Positions 27,682 to 35,967 of a stretch of DNA of 35,967 nucleotides are shown one piece after another. Origin of the DNA: a bacterium (lineage in GTDB: Bacteria > SZUA-79 > Acidulodesulfobacterales > Acidulodesulfobacteraceae); assembly GCA_021828255.1 (NCBI GenBank), contig JAKASB010000001.1, forward strand, positions 26,608 to 62,574, read 5' to 3'. The notes under the pieces were generated by a model. The model did not search any database. It saw only the letters and a program-made list of their open reading frames with translations, and was not told where the DNA came from. How positions within the stretch are numbered: position 1 is the stretch's first letter; each line of letters opens with the position of its first letter. A program made the position numbers and the translations under genes.

Positions 27682-28815
27682 ATGAATAATAGAAAAATAA
27701 AAGGTAAAAGAATTAAGTTGTTTTTGTCGTCCGCAATAGCCGTATTTACTATTGTGGTCTATTCTCTTGGAATATCATACGGACTTGCGCTTCCTTTGCC
27801 GGATATAGGCGTGATTTCGGGTCAGATTCAGTCGGTTGAAACTGCCGCAAGCGGGGCATTTTCGGCTTTGCAGGGACTTGCCGGAACGCTCGGATATGCT
27901 CCTGGAGCATCCGGGGGTCCGCTTTTTAATCCCGGTCCAGGACTGGCGGCGGCAATGTCCACGGTTGACAAACTTACCGCCGACGTTTCGAATATGCAGG
28001 AAGAATATCAGAATATAGTCATTAATTACGACAAGTTGAATCATCTTGTGGATTCCGTAGCAAATACGGTTAGCGGCATAAACAATCTGAATAATCAAAT
28101 AAATTCAGCCTTCAATCAAATTCCGCAGGATTTGACGGCAGGCGACGTTCAGGTAGATTCTGTTCAAAGCCTTGTTTCCGGTATTAATTCCAATATTAAT
28201 TTGGAATCTTCCGAATATCAAAATCTTAATTCCGCAGGCGAACCGTTTAACCCGCAGATTTTTGTTTCAGGGTATTCTTCTTCGGAAGGAAATAATTTAA
28301 ACAAAACCGCCCTCGAAAACGGTTCGGCACAGTTTACCGAAGGAGTTATTTTTAACTCGGCGGGAAACGCCGGAACGGCAAACGAACAGATTAACTGTTC
28401 GTCTTTAGACGGAGGCTACTACTTAAGCGGCGGTGGAAATCCGGTCGGAGGTTGTATCGATCCGGTAAACGGATTTATAGCGGATACGGCATCTTCTGGT
28501 CTTTATAATGCCGGTATTTCGGCGGCAAGAGCGCATAAAGCCGAAATCGAAAGCAGCGAATTTATGCAGGAGATTTCAGGTGACGCACTGAAAAACAGCA
28601 CTAATTATTATGCCTATCAGAGTTCTATTTTAACGCTTATAGCAGAAGAAAACGCCGCAAATTTAAAAAATTTAGGATATATGGAAAGCCAGCTAAAGCA
28701 GATAGAATTGGCTAAATCCGCTGAAGAAATCAAGCATGAGCATACCGGCGCCGCAATATTGCCTCAAACCAATTTTGAACCCGATATGAATTTTTACGGC
28801 AAAACCACTATGTAA
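27682..28815 (+). CDS. VirB5/TrbJ-like secreted T4SS protein (ATG 27682 preferred)
   Basis: Signal peptide; helical body; C-terminal NAANLKNLGYMESQLKQIELAKSAEEIKHEH; position between VirB4 and VirB6. Confidence 0.6.
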   Translation: MNNRKIKGKRIKLFLSSAIAVFTIVVYSLGISYGLALPLPDIGVISGQIQSVETAASGAFSALQGLAGTLGYAPGASGGPLFNPGPGLAAAMSTVDKLTADVSNMQEEYQNIVINYDKLNHLVDSVANTVSGINNLNNQINSAFNQIPQDLTAGDVQVDSVQSLVSGINSNINLESSEYQNLNSAGEPFNPQIFVSGYSSSEGNNLNKTALENGSAQFTEGVIFNSAGNAGTANEQINCSSLDGGYYLSGGGNPVGGCIDPVNGFIADTASSGLYNAGISAARAHKAEIESSEFMQEISGDALKNSTNYYAYQSSILTLIAEENAANLKNLGYMESQLKQIELAKSAEEIKHEHTGAAILPQTNFEPDMNFYGKTTM

Positions 28816-28855
28816 TAGCATTATAATATAAATTATTTAATAAATACAATTAATT

Positions 28856-30004
28856 ATGAGTGTATATTTAAAGTTTTTATTTATTGCCGGTTTAATCTTC
28901 TTATCTAATTATATTTTGATGAAAACCGCTTATGGCGCTGCCGCTTCAAATTTAAATCCTCCGGCACCCACAAGTGCAAGTTCGAGCGGTACTGCTTTGT
29001 CTTCAAGTATCGGCAGCGTCAACGAATCCGCGATGTCTATTTCAAAGTTGGACAACGGGGAAGACTTAAGTATGCTATCCATAGATTCAATTCCGTCTGC
29101 ACTTGATCAGAATTCTATTCTGAGCGGTTTTGTAACGTATATGTTTTATTTCCTGTTTGCCCTCGGGATAATTTTGTCGTTTTTTGAAGGGTATAAGGCA
29201 GAATTAGCAGGAGCATCGTTTAGTTATTACGGATTATTTTTAAGAACAGCATTAGTAGCTATAGGTTTTCTTTCATGGAAGCAGACCGGACAGTCTAATT
29301 TTGTCCAAATGATTTTAACTCTTGCCGATAAAATTCAACTCTATCTTATAAAACAAAATATATTCAGTTTAGGACAATCCGTATCGCAAATAGTTTCTTC
29401 TATTTCGGGCAGTCTTCATTCGGTTTCTATTCCGGCGATTTCTTCTAACGGAACGGCATCAGTCCAAAAAGTGTGGAATTTAAATCCGGTTTCGTGGCTT
29501 GCAGGAGCAATACATGCTATAACCGGTACCGTTTTAATGGGTATAATATGGTTTTTCTTCAATATTTTATATTTAGTTATTCAGCTTTTTATGGCGCTGA
29601 CGCAGCTTATATTTTTAGGATTACTGTTTTCTATATGTCCAATTATACTTGGATTTGAAACAATCCCTTATACAAGGGGAATATTTGCAAAATGGATGAA
29701 AATGTTCATAGAAATTTCATTCTGGGGAGTTATGGTTGCCCTTGAGCAGTTAATTTTCTTTACTATTCTTAGTAAAATGGAATCCATAAATCTTCCGTCG
29801 TCGGAAACCGGCATCGGAAATATTCTCGGAATGTTCACTTTTGCGGAGGTTATTACGGTTTTTATAATTATGATGGTTATAAACGTTTCGGTTCCGTTTT
29901 TAGTAGCCAAATTATTTGACGGTATAAGCACAGAGGCACACGAAAAAATAAAAACGATAAAGCTAAAGGCGGCAGGCACCGGCACCGGTGCTGCGGGGCT
30001 ATGA
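28856..30004 (+). CDS. VirB6/TrbL-like polytopic membrane protein
   Basis: Signal/TM N-terminus and multiple hydrophobic segments (TYMFYFLFALGIILSFFEGYK, MGIIWFFFNILYLVIQLFMALTQLIFLGLLFSICPIILGFE). Confidence 0.75.
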   Translation: MSVYLKFLFIAGLIFLSNYILMKTAYGAAASNLNPPAPTSASSSGTALSSSIGSVNESAMSISKLDNGEDLSMLSIDSIPSALDQNSILSGFVTYMFYFLFALGIILSFFEGYKAELAGASFSYYGLFLRTALVAIGFLSWKQTGQSNFVQMILTLADKIQLYLIKQNIFSLGQSVSQIVSSISGSLHSVSIPAISSNGTASVQKVWNLNPVSWLAGAIHAITGTVLMGIIWFFFNILYLVIQLFMALTQLIFLGLLFSICPIILGFETIPYTRGIFAKWMKMFIEISFWGVMVALEQLIFFTILSKMESINLPSSETGIGNILGMFTFAEVITVFIIMMVINVSVPFLVAKLFDGISTEAHEKIKTIKLKAAGTGTGAAGL

Positions 30005-30008
30005 CATA

Positions 30009-30671
30009 ATGGGAAACCTTTTAAATTACAAAGACGATTATAAAAAGAGAAACGGCAGACTTTTTTACGAAATATGGGGAGACCTTGAAGCCCAGAATAT
30101 AACGCTCAAAATTGTAATAATTCTAATGTCGTTAATTACCGTAATATCGATTCTTACGGCATTTTATACATATAAGGCGAACAGAATTCCAGTGGTGATA
30201 AGAGTAAACGAAGCAGGAAACGCAAAAGTATTAAGGAATCTGCCGTTTAACAACAAAACCGGCATTGGTGAAATAGTATATTTTTCCAAGAGTTTCGTAA
30301 GGGAGTTTACGGGTTTCAATTCCATAATGATTAAGACGGAACTTTCGAGGGCATTAAATAAAATGTCCGAAGATTATGGTAAAAAGACCCTTGTTATGAT
30401 TATCCGCAGCAAATTTATTCAGAAAATGGAAAAAGCGAATATAACGTCTAAAATTAAATTTAAAAAGATAAAGCTCGTCAGACAGACCATAAATCACGAT
30501 GAATTAAAACTTTATGTTGTAAGAAGTGTAATTTCCGATTCCGATTCTTCTATTAAAAACAGCGCCGCATACGAAGACAAGCTCATTCTCAAAAGGATCA
30601 AAAGAAGTATCCAGTATCCTTTTGGTCTTGAAGTAGTTTATTTCAGCAGTTTAAAACTCGGAGGAGCATGA
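30009..30671 (+). CDS. VirB8/TrbF-like protein (ATG 30009 preferred)
   Basis: NRLFYEIWGDLEAQNITLKIVIILMSLITVISILTAFYTYKANRIPVVIRVNEAGNAKV: single N-terminal TM and periplasmic domain; between VirB6- and VirB10-like genes. Confidence 0.65.
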   Translation: MGNLLNYKDDYKKRNGRLFYEIWGDLEAQNITLKIVIILMSLITVISILTAFYTYKANRIPVVIRVNEAGNAKVLRNLPFNNKTGIGEIVYFSKSFVREFTGFNSIMIKTELSRALNKMSEDYGKKTLVMIIRSKFIQKMEKANITSKIKFKKIKLVRQTINHDELKLYVVRSVISDSDSSIKNSAAYEDKLILKRIKRSIQYPFGLEVVYFSSLKLGGA

Positions 30672-31948
30672 TTATAATGTTTAGTTTTAATAACGGCGGT
30701 GGAAACGGCGGGAGTTTCGAAAGTGACGGAGGGGGCGGAGCGGGCCGGCAAAATAATGAACATGTAATAAAAGAAGAAGATATATATAATTCCGAACCAT
30801 ACAAGAAGGACAAACTTTTAAATAAAGATTTCTTTAGATTTTTCAGACTTCCACTTATAATAATTGTTTTTTTAATAGCCGCGGTTATCGTCTTGAAGTT
30901 TTTATTTTTTCATAAGACAAATCCGGCAAAAATAAAAAAAATATCGGCAAAAAATATCGTGATACCGGATAAAAAAAGATTTTCTCCGGCTGTTTTCGAT
31001 TATAACGAAAAAAAAGAAAGAAACAGCGGCGAAGGTGCGGCAAAGGCTAAGACCAAGAAATTCGCCAAATTTAATCATAAATTTAAAAAAGAAACGGAAA
31101 AATTAAACCGCAATATAAAATTTAATAACGGCGAAACAGCTTATGTGAAGGCATCTCCAGGGGCAGCATCGCAAGTTAATAAAAAAATGGTGGTTTTTAT
31201 TGAAGCAAGCTACGGAAAATATATTTTAAATATGGAAAGATATCACCCCGCCCTTAGGTCTCCACTTCTTATCGAGAGTGGAGTTAAAAACGGAGCCGGC
31301 AATAAAAATGCCGCCTTTATGTTTCCGGGCAGCGGGAAGAAAGAAGTAACGGGTGGGAGTCCCGATAACTCCGCCGTTGCTATACCACAGGGAACGGTAA
31401 TAAACGCTTATACCAAGTATAAAATATTTTCTTACAATACTTCCGTTCCGGTTATCGCGGTTTCCTCTTCCGGTTATTATTACAACGGGAAAGCCGTTTT
31501 TGAAAAAGGCGATAAATTTTTTGGAACTGTAAGCGTAAAACATTCCTTAAACCGCCTGAATATCGATTTAGATAAAATTATAAAAAAGTCTGGAAACAGT
31601 GTAAATATAGATGCAATAGCGATGATGCCCGACGGTTCCGGCGGTGTTAAAGGCGATGTCCACCGGCATTACGCCGGCAATATCTTAACGTCCATAGCGC
31701 AAGGCATAGCGGGAGCGGCATCTATTTTCATCGGAGGGGGTTCCGGTGTAAATTCTTCTAATCCTTATACATTTCAAAATCAAGTAAGGGAAAATGTTGC
31801 GCAAAATGAGCTTAATTCAGCGCAAAACGGATTGAATAATTATGCAGATTCAAATCGAAACGCAAGTATAACTTTATCTGCCGGTACCCCCATTAAAATC
31901 ATATTTCTTAAACCGGTATATATAAATCAAATAAAACAAAATAGATAA
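30668..31948 (+). CDS. VirB10/TrbI-like protein
   Basis: Gly-rich cytoplasmic N-terminus, one TM, C-terminal IPQGTVINAYTKYKIFSYNTSVPVIAVSSSGYYYNGKAVFEKGDKFFGTVSV...MMPDGSGGVKGDVHRHY. Confidence 0.8.
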   Translation: MIIMFSFNNGGGNGGSFESDGGGGAGRQNNEHVIKEEDIYNSEPYKKDKLLNKDFFRFFRLPLIIIVFLIAAVIVLKFLFFHKTNPAKIKKISAKNIVIPDKKRFSPAVFDYNEKKERNSGEGAAKAKTKKFAKFNHKFKKETEKLNRNIKFNNGETAYVKASPGAASQVNKKMVVFIEASYGKYILNMERYHPALRSPLLIESGVKNGAGNKNAAFMFPGSGKKEVTGGSPDNSAVAIPQGTVINAYTKYKIFSYNTSVPVIAVSSSGYYYNGKAVFEKGDKFFGTVSVKHSLNRLNIDLDKIIKKSGNSVNIDAIAMMPDGSGGVKGDVHRHYAGNILTSIAQGIAGAASIFIGGGSGVNSSNPYTFQNQVRENVAQNELNSAQNGLNNYADSNRNASITLSAGTPIKIIFLKPVYINQIKQNR

Positions 31949-31989
31949 TTACGGACGGCATTAATAATAGCATTAATGAAATTAATAAT

Positions 31990-32946
31990 ATGATAAATAA
32001 TAATTATAAATATAACGATAACAGCTATAACTATAACGATACCCGCGATATTAATAATTTCGATATCGAATTTTCTAATATTAATTCTATTTTAGATAAA
32101 TTAAATTTCATTAAAGATGATTTAGATTCTAATTTTCTGGAAAGAAAGGGCGTTATAGATATGATTATTCTTGCAGTCGTTTCAAAAAAACATTCGATAT
32201 TGATAGGGGAGCCGGGGCTTGCCAAGACCGCCGTATTGAAGGCTTTAGCCGGACATGTAAAAGGGCTTAAGCTTTTTGATTTTCAGATGACTCCCGCTAC
32301 CGGTATCAACGAACTTATGTCTAAAAACATTCAAAATAAAACCGGCATAGATAACTGCGATATAGCGTTGATAGACGAATTTTTTAAAGGACCGCATGCC
32401 GCGCTTAATTCTCTTTTATCCATTATGAACGAAAGAATAGTATATGTTCCGGAGCCGCGCAAAATTCCTTTAATCAGCCTTTTTGCGACGTCTAACGAAA
32501 AACCAGATAAGTCGTCTGATGCAAATCTTTTGCCCCTTTACGATAGGTTTTTATTCAGAAAAGAGATACTGCCTATAAGAAATGCCGGAAATTTCAAAAA
32601 ACTGCTTGAATTAAAAGACGAACAGAATTTGAATAATATCGGCTGTGCCGGAAAGACGTTCACAAGGAAGGATTTAGACGTGTTAACTTCAATGATAGGC
32701 GCGGTCGGTATAGGCGGTGAAATTTTTAATTGTTTATATAGAATAAGGGAAGAATTGAGAAACAAGCAGGTAATAGTTTCAGACAGAAGGTGGCATGAAA
32801 CGATTAAAATATTAAAAGCAAACGCATTATTAAATAAACGAAATACCGTAGTTAAGAGCGATATCGAGGTACTTGAACCATCGTTGTGGACGTATTATTC
32901 GGATATAAGGGCTGTTAAAAATATTTTAAGGAGAGAACTGCAATGA
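31990..32946 (+). CDS. MoxR/RavA-family AAA+ ATPase
   Basis: Walker A SILIGEPGLAKTAVL; FQMTPATGINELM; Walker B IALIDEFFKGPHAALNSLLSIMNER; sensor ATSNEKP; DRFLFR. Confidence 0.9.
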   Translation: MINNNYKYNDNSYNYNDTRDINNFDIEFSNINSILDKLNFIKDDLDSNFLERKGVIDMIILAVVSKKHSILIGEPGLAKTAVLKALAGHVKGLKLFDFQMTPATGINELMSKNIQNKTGIDNCDIALIDEFFKGPHAALNSLLSIMNERIVYVPEPRKIPLISLFATSNEKPDKSSDANLLPLYDRFLFRKEILPIRNAGNFKKLLELKDEQNLNNIGCAGKTFTRKDLDVLTSMIGAVGIGGEIFNCLYRIREELRNKQVIVSDRRWHETIKILKANALLNKRNTVVKSDIEVLEPSLWTYYSDIRAVKNILRRELQ

Positions 32947-34805
32947 AAGGGAACAGGGCGTTTATCGCAAAATTAACGGCATCGTCGGGTTTATTTGCTT
33001 CCGAGCTTATTTACCTGTTTTTTATCTCCGGATTTTTTTCGGATAAAAGGATTGACTATTATTTTGCTTATTTTAACGGCATCAAACTATTTTTTATCAT
33101 TACTCCGTTAGCCTCATGGTTTATTTCCTCATATACGCTGTTGAATACCGTTCACAACAAATATTTATATTTTAAGCCTGAGGAGGGTAAAAAAAAGAAA
33201 AATAAAATGACAGATAAAATGAATGCTAATGCCTTCAAAGATGTTCTGGTGTGGCCGGAACCTGAAAATCTCCAATTAGTCATAGGAGAGATTCATGAAA
33301 AAGACGGAGCAAGAAAAGAGAAGCCGGAATGGCTCATTATGGATAAAAGCGGGCTTTATACCGGTCTTATCGTTTTTGGTTCTACCGGCACGGGAAAAAC
33401 AAGCGCCTGCGCATACCCATTTTTAGACCAGCTGGCAAAATACAAAAAAGAATCGGCGGACGAAAGAATCGGCGGCTTAATATTAGACGTTAAGGGAGAT
33501 TTCTGGAAAGAAGCGTCGCTTATACTTAAACGCAACGGAAGGAAAGACGATACGGTTATAATAAAGCCCGGCTCCGGTTATTATTTTAATCCCGTGCATT
33601 ATCCGCATTTAGATTCAAAGATTATAGCGGAAAGATTGTATTCAGTCCTCGAAAATATGCATTCTAACGACGGAAGACAGGACAGTTTCTGGAAAGACAA
33701 GTCTATAAATCTTCTTTCAAACTCCATAAATCTCATAAGACTGTGTCTGGGATATCTTACGCTTAGCGATGTTTACGAAATTATTTCAGACGACGTCAAA
33801 TTAAAAAATATGCTTGATTATGCGCAAAATTTAATAAAATCGAAACGTAAGAGTTTTCAAAAATATGAAAACATCCGCGCTGATGAAGGCGGCAGCGAAG
33901 GTATAGGTATAGACATAGATGTAAACGTAAACGAATTGAAACTTGCAATATCGTATTTTTCTGGAGCCGATTATGCGGGTCTCGACGAAAGAACAAAGGC
34001 AATTATAAAGAGCGAATCCTTAAGGGTGTGTTCGGATTTTATCAAACCGGCGTTTAAAGAAACTTTCTGTGCTACAGAACAAAAACTTAACTTTCCCGGG
34101 TTTCAGGAAGTTATAAACGGCGGGAAGATAGTAATTTTAAATATGCCGGAATCAGATTACGGCTTAACAGGAAAAATTATCGGCATTATGTTGAAACTCG
34201 ATTATTTCAGGACGGTATTAAACAGGGTTTATAAGGCGGCAATCGATAATTTCGTCAACATTAAAAGACCGGTTTTATTTATTTGCGACGAATATCAAAA
34301 TTATGTGACTTCGGGAGATATAGAATCCGATGCCGAATTTTTTGCAAGATGCAGGCAGTCTAAAGCAATAAATATCGTGCTTACCCAGAGCTACAGTTCG
34401 TTAAAGTTAAAACTCGGTTCGGAAGAAAAACTAAATTCGTTAATCGGAAACATCAGGTCTTCGATATGGCTTGCTTTAAGCGATGACTATTCCCGTGAAA
34501 AAGCCTCTAAAATATGCGACAAAGAATACAAGCTAAAAATAACGGAAAATATAACCGAACAGGACGACAGGGCAATTTTTAATCCGTATATAGGAAAACT
34601 TTTATCCGATGACAATACTATTTCGCAGGGAACTACAAAGACTTACGAAAAGATGCCGTCCTTCGATACCGATGATTTTGCCGGTCTGAAATTAAATCAG
34701 GCGGTTTACAGAATATATTCCGGCAATGAAGTCAAAGGACCGGGTATAGTATATCTGCACCCAATATACAGACCCAAAACTAAAAGCTGTTTCGATAAAG
34801 ACTAA
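32943..34805 (+). CDS. virD4: VirD4/TraG-type T4SS coupling protein
   Basis: N-terminal TMs; Walker A LIVFGSTGTGKTSACAYPFLDQL; LILDVKGDFW; Walker B RPVLFICDEYQNYVTSGD; FARCRQSKAINIVLTQSYSSL. Confidence 0.92.
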   Translation: MKGNRAFIAKLTASSGLFASELIYLFFISGFFSDKRIDYYFAYFNGIKLFFIITPLASWFISSYTLLNTVHNKYLYFKPEEGKKKKNKMTDKMNANAFKDVLVWPEPENLQLVIGEIHEKDGARKEKPEWLIMDKSGLYTGLIVFGSTGTGKTSACAYPFLDQLAKYKKESADERIGGLILDVKGDFWKEASLILKRNGRKDDTVIIKPGSGYYFNPVHYPHLDSKIIAERLYSVLENMHSNDGRQDSFWKDKSINLLSNSINLIRLCLGYLTLSDVYEIISDDVKLKNMLDYAQNLIKSKRKSFQKYENIRADEGGSEGIGIDIDVNVNELKLAISYFSGADYAGLDERTKAIIKSESLRVCSDFIKPAFKETFCATEQKLNFPGFQEVINGGKIVILNMPESDYGLTGKIIGIMLKLDYFRTVLNRVYKAAIDNFVNIKRPVLFICDEYQNYVTSGDIESDAEFFARCRQSKAINIVLTQSYSSLKLKLGSEEKLNSLIGNIRSSIWLALSDDYSREKASKICDKEYKLKITENITEQDDRAIFNPYIGKLLSDDNTISQGTTKTYEKMPSFDTDDFAGLKLNQAVYRIYSGNEVKGPGIVYLHPIYRPKTKSCFDKD

Positions 34806-34849
34806 AAAATAAAAAACGCAAGGCAAGACTAAATTTAAGAAAGGCGGCA

Positions 34850-35188
34850 ATGAAAAACGGATATGGAAGCGGCGGCGGAACAGGACAGGGTTACGAACTT
34901 GATATTTTAGAAATTGCATTTCTTGTTTTTAGCGGATTATTCGTCCTTTTTTATTTTACGAATCCTAACTTTAAATATCTTATAGATTCTTTTTATCTTT
35001 TTATTGCCTATTCTTTTAAATTTTATACGGCGGTAATAATTCTATACGGTTTTAATTTATTCTTTTTTTTAGCCGGTCTGCATAGCCTCTATGTCAGGGT
35101 TTTTGAGATCAGGGTCAGCGGCTCCAAGCTAAAAATGTATAATAAATTAGAGCAATATAACGAGGAAAAAGCAAATAACAAAAAATAA
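34850..35188 (+). CDS. Small two-TM protein of unknown function
   Basis: Gly-rich N-terminus (MKNGYGSGGGTGQGYELD), two hydrophobic segments, charged C-terminus; within the T4SS operon. Confidence 0.6.
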   Translation: MKNGYGSGGGTGQGYELDILEIAFLVFSGLFVLFYFTNPNFKYLIDSFYLFIAYSFKFYTAVIILYGFNLFFFLAGLHSLYVRVFEIRVSGSKLKMYNKLEQYNEEKANNKK

Positions 35189-35209
35189 AAAGGGGAGGAT
35201 TTAATATTA

Positions 35210-35967
35210 ATGCAAAAGATTAAATATTACCATATAAGTAATAAAAATTACTTTAATTACTTATCTTATTTGATTTTAATATTTGTCTCTTTATCGATAT
35301 TTAATTTTAATAGTTTGAGTAAAGCGGAAGCGCTAAAATATTCAAGTTTAAAGAAATTTAGTATTAAAAAGCCTCTGTGGGTGCATAAATTGCGGATAAA
35401 GACCGGACTTATTTATAAATTAAATACTGCCCAAGGCTATGTTTCCGTTATAACTCTGCCGGTTATACCTTTAGACGTAGCGCTCGGCAACACGGGAGCG
35501 TTTTCGGAACAGATAGTCGGAAGGCAGATATTTATAAAACCTCTAACATACGATACGAGCATAACCAGCAACCTTGAAATATATACAAAATACGGACTTA
35601 TAAACGTGCTTTTGCGGATAAAAAACCCGAAAACCGTTACGTATAATTTAGACATCGCAAATACCATGAAGGACGTCTTCGTAAAGAATTACATAAAAAA
35701 CAAAATAAAGGGGTTAAACGCCGTTTTGTTAAGAAAATATGAGGTAAAAAATCTTTTGCTCGATAAAAAAGCTCAGGCTTTAAAGAAGGAAAAAAAAGAA
35801 GTCATCGACCTTATTCTTATGATTAACAGGAAAAAAATAGACGCATCAATTACTAAAGGCGGGATAACCTTGACCGTAATTTCGATAAGCCGCATAAAAA
35901 ACTTATATTATCTGCAATATCAGCTCACTAATAATTCCGGCAGGAGTTTTTTTGTAAGAAATGTTTA
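35210..35967 (+). CDS. VirB9/TrbG-like protein, 3' truncated by window end; not in the ORF track
   Basis: SD aggggaggat then ATG 35210; 252 codons open to the edge. GYVSVITLPVIPLDVALGNTGAFSEQIVGRQIFIKPLTYDTSITSNLEIYTKYGLINVLLRI matches the VirB9/CagX pattern. Confidence 0.8.
   Translation, partial: MQKIKYYHISNKNYFNYLSYLILIFVSLSIFNFNSLSKAEALKYSSLKKFSIKKPLWVHKLRIKTGLIYKLNTAQGYVSVITLPVIPLDVALGNTGAFSEQIVGRQIFIKPLTYDTSITSNLEIYTKYGLINVLLRIKNPKTVTYNLDIANTMKDVFVKNYIKNKIKGLNAVLLRKYEVKNLLLDKKAQALKKEKKEVIDLILMINRKKIDASITKGGITLTVISISRIKNLYYLQYQLTNNSGRSFFVRNV

Noticed and set aside
31990-32070. AAT/TAT-rich start of the MoxR gene as a simple-sequence phase-variation tract
   Set aside because: The Asn/Tyr/Asp-rich leader is imperfect and units are irregular; no homopolymer or exact tandem unit long enough to suggest slippage.
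23583-35967. Calling the T4SS block a complete integrative conjugative element
   Set aside because: No integrase, relaxase, att-site repeats or tRNA target visible; the right end is outside the window, so conjugation versus protein secretion cannot be decided.

Overview
AT-rich bacterial chromosomal segment with two parts. Part one (about 387-23580) is a flagellar/motility and signalling cluster: flgF-flgG-flgA-flgH-flgI-flgM-flgN?-flgK-flgL-csrA-fliW, c-di-GMP/HDOD regulators, a PilZ-like protein, motA-motB, a FlgJ-lytic transglycosylase fusion, fliI, mqnC, a DksA/TraR-type protein, response regulators, a very large hybrid histidine kinase and a YbgC-like thioesterase. Part two (about 23700 to the window end) is a type IV secretion (T4SS) operon in the order VirB2-, VirB3-, VirB4-, VirB5-, VirB6-, VirB8-, VirB10-like, then a RavA/MoxR-family AAA+ ATPase, a VirD4 coupling protein, a small membrane protein, and a VirB9/TrbG-like protein cut by the window edge and missing from the ORF track. 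No VirB11 and no relaxase are visible. The strongest observations are: the MoxR/RavA ATPase embedded in the T4SS operon and overlapping virD4; four exactly 11-bp-phased TAAC direct repeats (Pho-box-like) before the T4SS operon; a dispersed GGTGTCAGATTT-type inverted repeat family, one copy of which appears to have split a small gene between virB4 and the VirB5-like gene; a perfect 30-bp palindrome inside the start of an ORF; and a kinase whose GGDEF domain has an altered active site (GYDEF) but an intact RxxD I-site. All family assignments were made by reading motifs, not by database search.
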